NCBI GenBank assembly: GCA_947631925.1
Contig: CANRNE010000007.1
Location: forward strand, 16,376 to 80,375
Direction: 5' to 3'
Origin: an uncultured Clostridia bacterium
GTDB lineage: Bacteria > Bacillota > Clostridia > Christensenellales > Borkfalkiaceae
DNA: 64,000 nt
Shown: positions 61,947 to 64,000 of the stretch, piece by piece
How the letters are laid out: each line of letters opens with the position of its first letter
Position numbering within the stretch: the first letter of the stretch is position 1
Position numbers and translations under genes: made by a program
The notes under the pieces: model-generated
What the model was told of the DNA's origin: nothing
The model's database searches: none
What the model saw: only the letters and a program-made list of their open reading frames with translations

Positions 61947-63341
61947 ATGAATTATTGGCAAATCGTCAATTTGATTTTTGGAATTCTCTGGGGCGTCTAC
62001 ACGCTGATGCTGCTCCACTACGCCGTGTTCACCATCGTTGGCATGTTCGCAAAGAAGAAGTTTCCCAAGACGGAGGAACGCCTCCGCTACGGGATTATCA
62101 TCTCGGGCCGCAACGAGGAGAAGGTCATCGGCAAACTCATCGACAGCATCCGCGCAAACGACTATCCCGCCGACAAGTACGAGATTTTCGTCTGCGCGCA
62201 CAACTGCACGGACAAGACCGCGGAGATTGCCCGCAGTCACGGCGCGCATGTCTATGAGTACAACAATCCCGACGAATGCACGCTGGGCTATGCCTACCGC
62301 GCACTCATCAACAATTTCATCGAGCCCAACTTCGGCACGCAGAATTTCGACGGTTTCATCGTGTTCAATGCCGATAACGTGCTCCGTCCCGACTACCTCA
62401 CCCGCATGAACGAGGCATTTGTCGCGAACGGGAAGAAGTATACCATCGTCTCTTACCGCAATTCGAGCAACTTCGGCAAGAATTGCATGTCCTACCTCTA
62501 TGGGATTTACTTCGTCACGGCATGCCGCTTTGAGGCGCGCGGCCGCACCGTCTGCAACTGCTCGACGCGCATTTCGGGCACGGGCTATCTCTATCCCGCC
62601 TCCGTCATCAAAGACGGCTGGAACTATGTCACCATCACCGAGGACTGGGAATTTTCCGCCGACCAAATCGCAGACGGCATGAAGATTATGTACTGCGACG
62701 ATGCGGAGTTCTTCGATGAACAGCCGACGACGATGCCCGTCATGTTCCGCCAGCGCCTCCGCTGGGCGAGAGGGCACACAGTCGTCTTCTTCACCCGTTT
62801 CAAGAAGCTGATTGCAAGCATCTTCCGTCCCAAGAAGAAGGGCGGGCACGACAACAAGTTCTCTGCCTACGACATCGCCGTCTCCATTGTCCCGCTCGGC
62901 GTCGTCGGGGTACTTCTGACTCTCCTGCAACTCATTCTGCTTGCCTTTGCCCCGCTTGCCGGCGTGGAAAACCTTGCCTCGCTTTGGGGATGGTATGGGA
63001 TTATGATGGCAATCGGCGTTGCGGGGTCGTATCTCACGATGGTGCTCTCGGCAGTCCTTCTCATCCTTCTCGAGCGCAGACGCATTCCCAAAGTCGGCTT
63101 CTGGAAGGTTCTCGGCTCCCTGCTCCTCTGGCCCTTATTCCTGATTTTGAATGTCTACCTCGACATCGTGTCCCTCTTCGTCAAGAATTTGGTCTGGAAG
63201 CCCATCCCGCATGCGGGTGACATCGCCATTCCCGAGCGCAAGCAAAAGACGGCGGAGAAGGAGGAGATTGCACCCCCCGAGACCCGCCGTAGCAACAAGC
63301 ACATTCCCACCGAAGCCGCCTCGACTTCCGTCAATTCGTAA
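61947..63341 (+). CDS. Family 2 glycosyltransferase, membrane-embedded, processive type
   Basis: The 464-residue enzyme has an N-terminal membrane helix (about 8-30), a GT-A domain with GIIISGRNEEKVIGKLIDSI, the DxD-like FNADNVLRPDYL, the catalytic TEDWEF and the processivity motif QRLRWARG, then two to three C-terminal membrane helices (about 310-400) and a charged tail. The QxxRW motif is shared with cellulose, chitin and hyaluronan synthases, so it may polymerise and export a polysaccharide. Start at ATG 61947 follows GGGGA. The GH16 lipoprotein gene lies just upstream but has its own terminator. Confidence 0.88.
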   Translation: MNYWQIVNLIFGILWGVYTLMLLHYAVFTIVGMFAKKKFPKTEERLRYGIIISGRNEEKVIGKLIDSIRANDYPADKYEIFVCAHNCTDKTAEIARSHGAHVYEYNNPDECTLGYAYRALINNFIEPNFGTQNFDGFIVFNADNVLRPDYLTRMNEAFVANGKKYTIVSYRNSSNFGKNCMSYLYGIYFVTACRFEARGRTVCNCSTRISGTGYLYPASVIKDGWNYVTITEDWEFSADQIADGMKIMYCDDAEFFDEQPTTMPVMFRQRLRWARGHTVVFFTRFKKLIASIFRPKKKGGHDNKFSAYDIAVSIVPLGVVGVLLTLLQLILLAFAPLAGVENLASLWGWYGIMMAIGVAGSYLTMVLSAVLLILLERRRIPKVGFWKVLGSLLLWPLFLILNVYLDIVSLFVKNLVWKPIPHAGDIAIPERKQKTAEKEEIAPPETRRSNKHIPTEAASTSVNS

Positions 63342-63348
63342 ACAACCC

Positions 63349-63385
63349 ACCGCCTCCCTCTCCACCCCGAGGGAGGCGGTTTTAT
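63349..63385 (+). terminator. Rho-independent terminator of the glycosyltransferase gene
   Basis: 12-bp stem ACCGCCTCCCTC/GAGGGAGGCGGT, 8-nt loop, followed by TTTAT. Confidence 0.9.
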
Positions 63386-63389
63386 ATCG

Positions 63390-63515
63390 AATTGTCATCA
63401 GGGCCAAGCCGCGTACCGCTTCCCAATCTGTCACCCTGAGCCTGTCGAAGGGTATTATGGCGCCTCCTTCGGAGGAGCTGTCTCGCGAAGCGAGACTGAG
63501 GTGGGGGAGAGAGAT
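63390..63515. repeat. Repeat island 3: dispersed palindromic elements
   Basis: Contains GTCATCAGGGCCAAGCCGCG, the arm GTCACCCTGAGCCTGTCGAAG (63430-63450) and the AGCT-stem-TGAGG element with a GTCTCGC/GCGAGAC stem (63480-63496), all also present in island 2. No gene seen. Confidence 0.75.
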
Positions 63516-63568
63516 TTCCCCCCTTCATGACTTTTTCGAATTTCTTTGCAAAACCGACGCATTATCGC

Positions 63569-63597
63569 TTGACGAACGCCGCACTTTTTTATATAAT
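63569..63597 (+). promoter_or_regulatory. Sigma-A promoter upstream of the tRNA-like sequence
   Basis: TTGACG (63569-63574), 17-nt spacer, TATAAT (63592-63597), about 35 nt before the first tRNA-Thr half; probably the original tRNA promoter. Confidence 0.75.
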
Positions 63598-63631
63598 AAG
63601 AAAGCAATCTGTGCTTAAGGAAACAGTAGTT

Positions 63632-63670
63632 GCCGGTGTAGCTCAGCAGCAAGAAGCGCATCCTTGGTAA
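63632..63670 (+). pseudogene. tRNA-Thr(GGT) 5' half, copy 1
   Basis: GCCGGTGTAGCTC then a D-arm with extra bases and GCGCATCCTTGGTAA: acceptor strand, D-arm and anticodon loop (TTGGTAA, anticodon GGT) are recognisable, but the sequence stops at the anticodon loop. No T-arm or 3' acceptor strand follows. The D-stem is broken (GCTC against GAAGC), so it is not a functional tRNA. Confidence 0.6.
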
Positions 63671-63798
63671 TTATATACTTATCCGAGGAAAAGGGCTGTA
63701 AACGGAAGAAAAACAGACGAAAACCACCGAAAAAGTCCCATTTCCAAAAATACCTGTAAAAAAGCTGTAAAAAACGGTGTAAAAACAACTTCAAATAT
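63671..63798. other. 128-bp AT-rich insert between the two tRNA-Thr halves
   Basis: Carries repeated CTGTAAA/GTGTAAAA motifs (for example AAGCTGTAAAAAACGGTGTA), like arm-type sites that integrases bind, but no gene. It may be the scar of an integrated element. Confidence 0.4.
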
Positions 63799-63846
63799 GC
63801 TGGTGTAGCTCAGCAGCAAGAAGCGCATCCTTGGTAAGGATGAGGG
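63799..63846 (+). pseudogene. tRNA-Thr(GGT) 5' half, copy 2
   Basis: Same 5' half as copy 1 (one acceptor base changed, GCTGG for GCCGG), continuing through the anticodon stem (GGATG) and then directly into the structured repeat; T-arm absent. The same D-arm defect is present in both copies, so decay preceded the duplication. Confidence 0.6.
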
Positions 63847-63985
63847 TGAGCGAGGCGTTCTGCCGACCAGCCCGGTGGGCTGTCGGCGCCGCGCGAACTG
63901 AGCGCAAAGCATTTGTCGCTTTGCGCGTGACCGAAGGCGGGGCTCCACCCGCCTGAGAACGGCGGTCCGAGGACCGTCGACCGAA
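63847..63985. repeat. Structured multi-hairpin repeat, divergent third copy
   Basis: Three hairpins in a row: GCCGAC...GTCGGC (63862-63887), GCGCAAAGC/GCTTTGCGC with loop ATTTGTC (63902-63926), and GGCGGG/CCCGCC (63936-63953) followed by TGAGAA. The same order and loops occur in islands 1 and 2 with different stem sequences. Confidence 0.65.
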
Positions 63986-64000
63986 ATAAATTTCATATTA

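Noticed and set aside
61887..62930. 347-codon minus-strand frame opposite the glycosyltransferase
   Set aside because: No ribosome site or domain, while the plus strand shows all GT2 motifs and a perfect promoter.
63632..63846. Intact tRNA-Thr gene
   Set aside because: Anticodon arm is convincing but both copies lack the T-arm and 3' acceptor strand and share a broken D-stem.

Overview
The window looks like a chromosomal segment of a GC-rich, spore-forming Firmicute of the class Clostridia, probably an uncultured gut lineage (Christensenellales-like is a guess, not a result). The reasons are the yunB sporulation gene, the order ecfA1-ecfA2-ecfT-truA, purine-rich Shine-Dalgarno sites, consensus sigma-A promoters, GTG and TTG starts, and dispersed palindromes of a kind common in gut Clostridia. 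There is no rRNA, phage, transposase or CRISPR array.

Left part (1-31,800) is mostly housekeeping: a membrane-anchored surface protein heading an ECF vitamin-transporter core and truA; transketolase and a hexose phosphomutase on the minus strand; tyrS-yigZ; yunB; murG; an aldo/keto reductase; a GPH-type sugar symporter with a long charged tail; an aconitase-like protein that has lost its iron-sulfur cysteines; lemA-DUF2207-glpK; prs-pth-mfd; and a parvulin-type foldase lipoprotein. Two repeat islands (about 16.7-18.0 kb and 19.8-20.35 kb) flank that aconitase-like gene. The first contains an AT-rich remnant with two small genes and one truncated gene.

Middle part (31,800-41,900): uppP, small proteins, a DUF4130/radical SAM pair linked to DNA repair, a PhoB-type two-component system co-transcribed with a second copy of the surface protein found at the left edge, and then a TM1266-like regulator plus a NitT/TauT-type ABC transporter. 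That last operon is preceded by a leader RNA with a textbook pair of mutually exclusive hairpins (39,011-39,118), a strong riboswitch candidate I cannot assign.

Right part (41,900-64,000) is dominated by one 17.6-kb gene for a 5,876-residue exported protein: an N-terminal membrane segment, about 17 tandem modules of roughly 200 residues predicted to be beta-rich, then InlB/Flg_new-type repeats. Three of its modules were duplicated recently as a 1,809-bp tandem block. It is followed by a GH16 lipoprotein with two tandem carbohydrate-binding-like domains and a processive-type family 2 glycosyltransferase whose promoter carries a helically phased TTTCAC array, so this end of the window looks devoted to the cell surface and polysaccharides. 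The window ends in duplicated, truncated tRNA-Thr halves fused to another structured repeat.

Two regulatory themes recur. Several genes have a -10 box placed 5-7 nt before the start codon, which predicts leaderless mRNAs. The dispersed repeats conserve stem-loop shape while their stem sequences differ with compensating changes. All family names rest on motif reading by eye; no database search was run.
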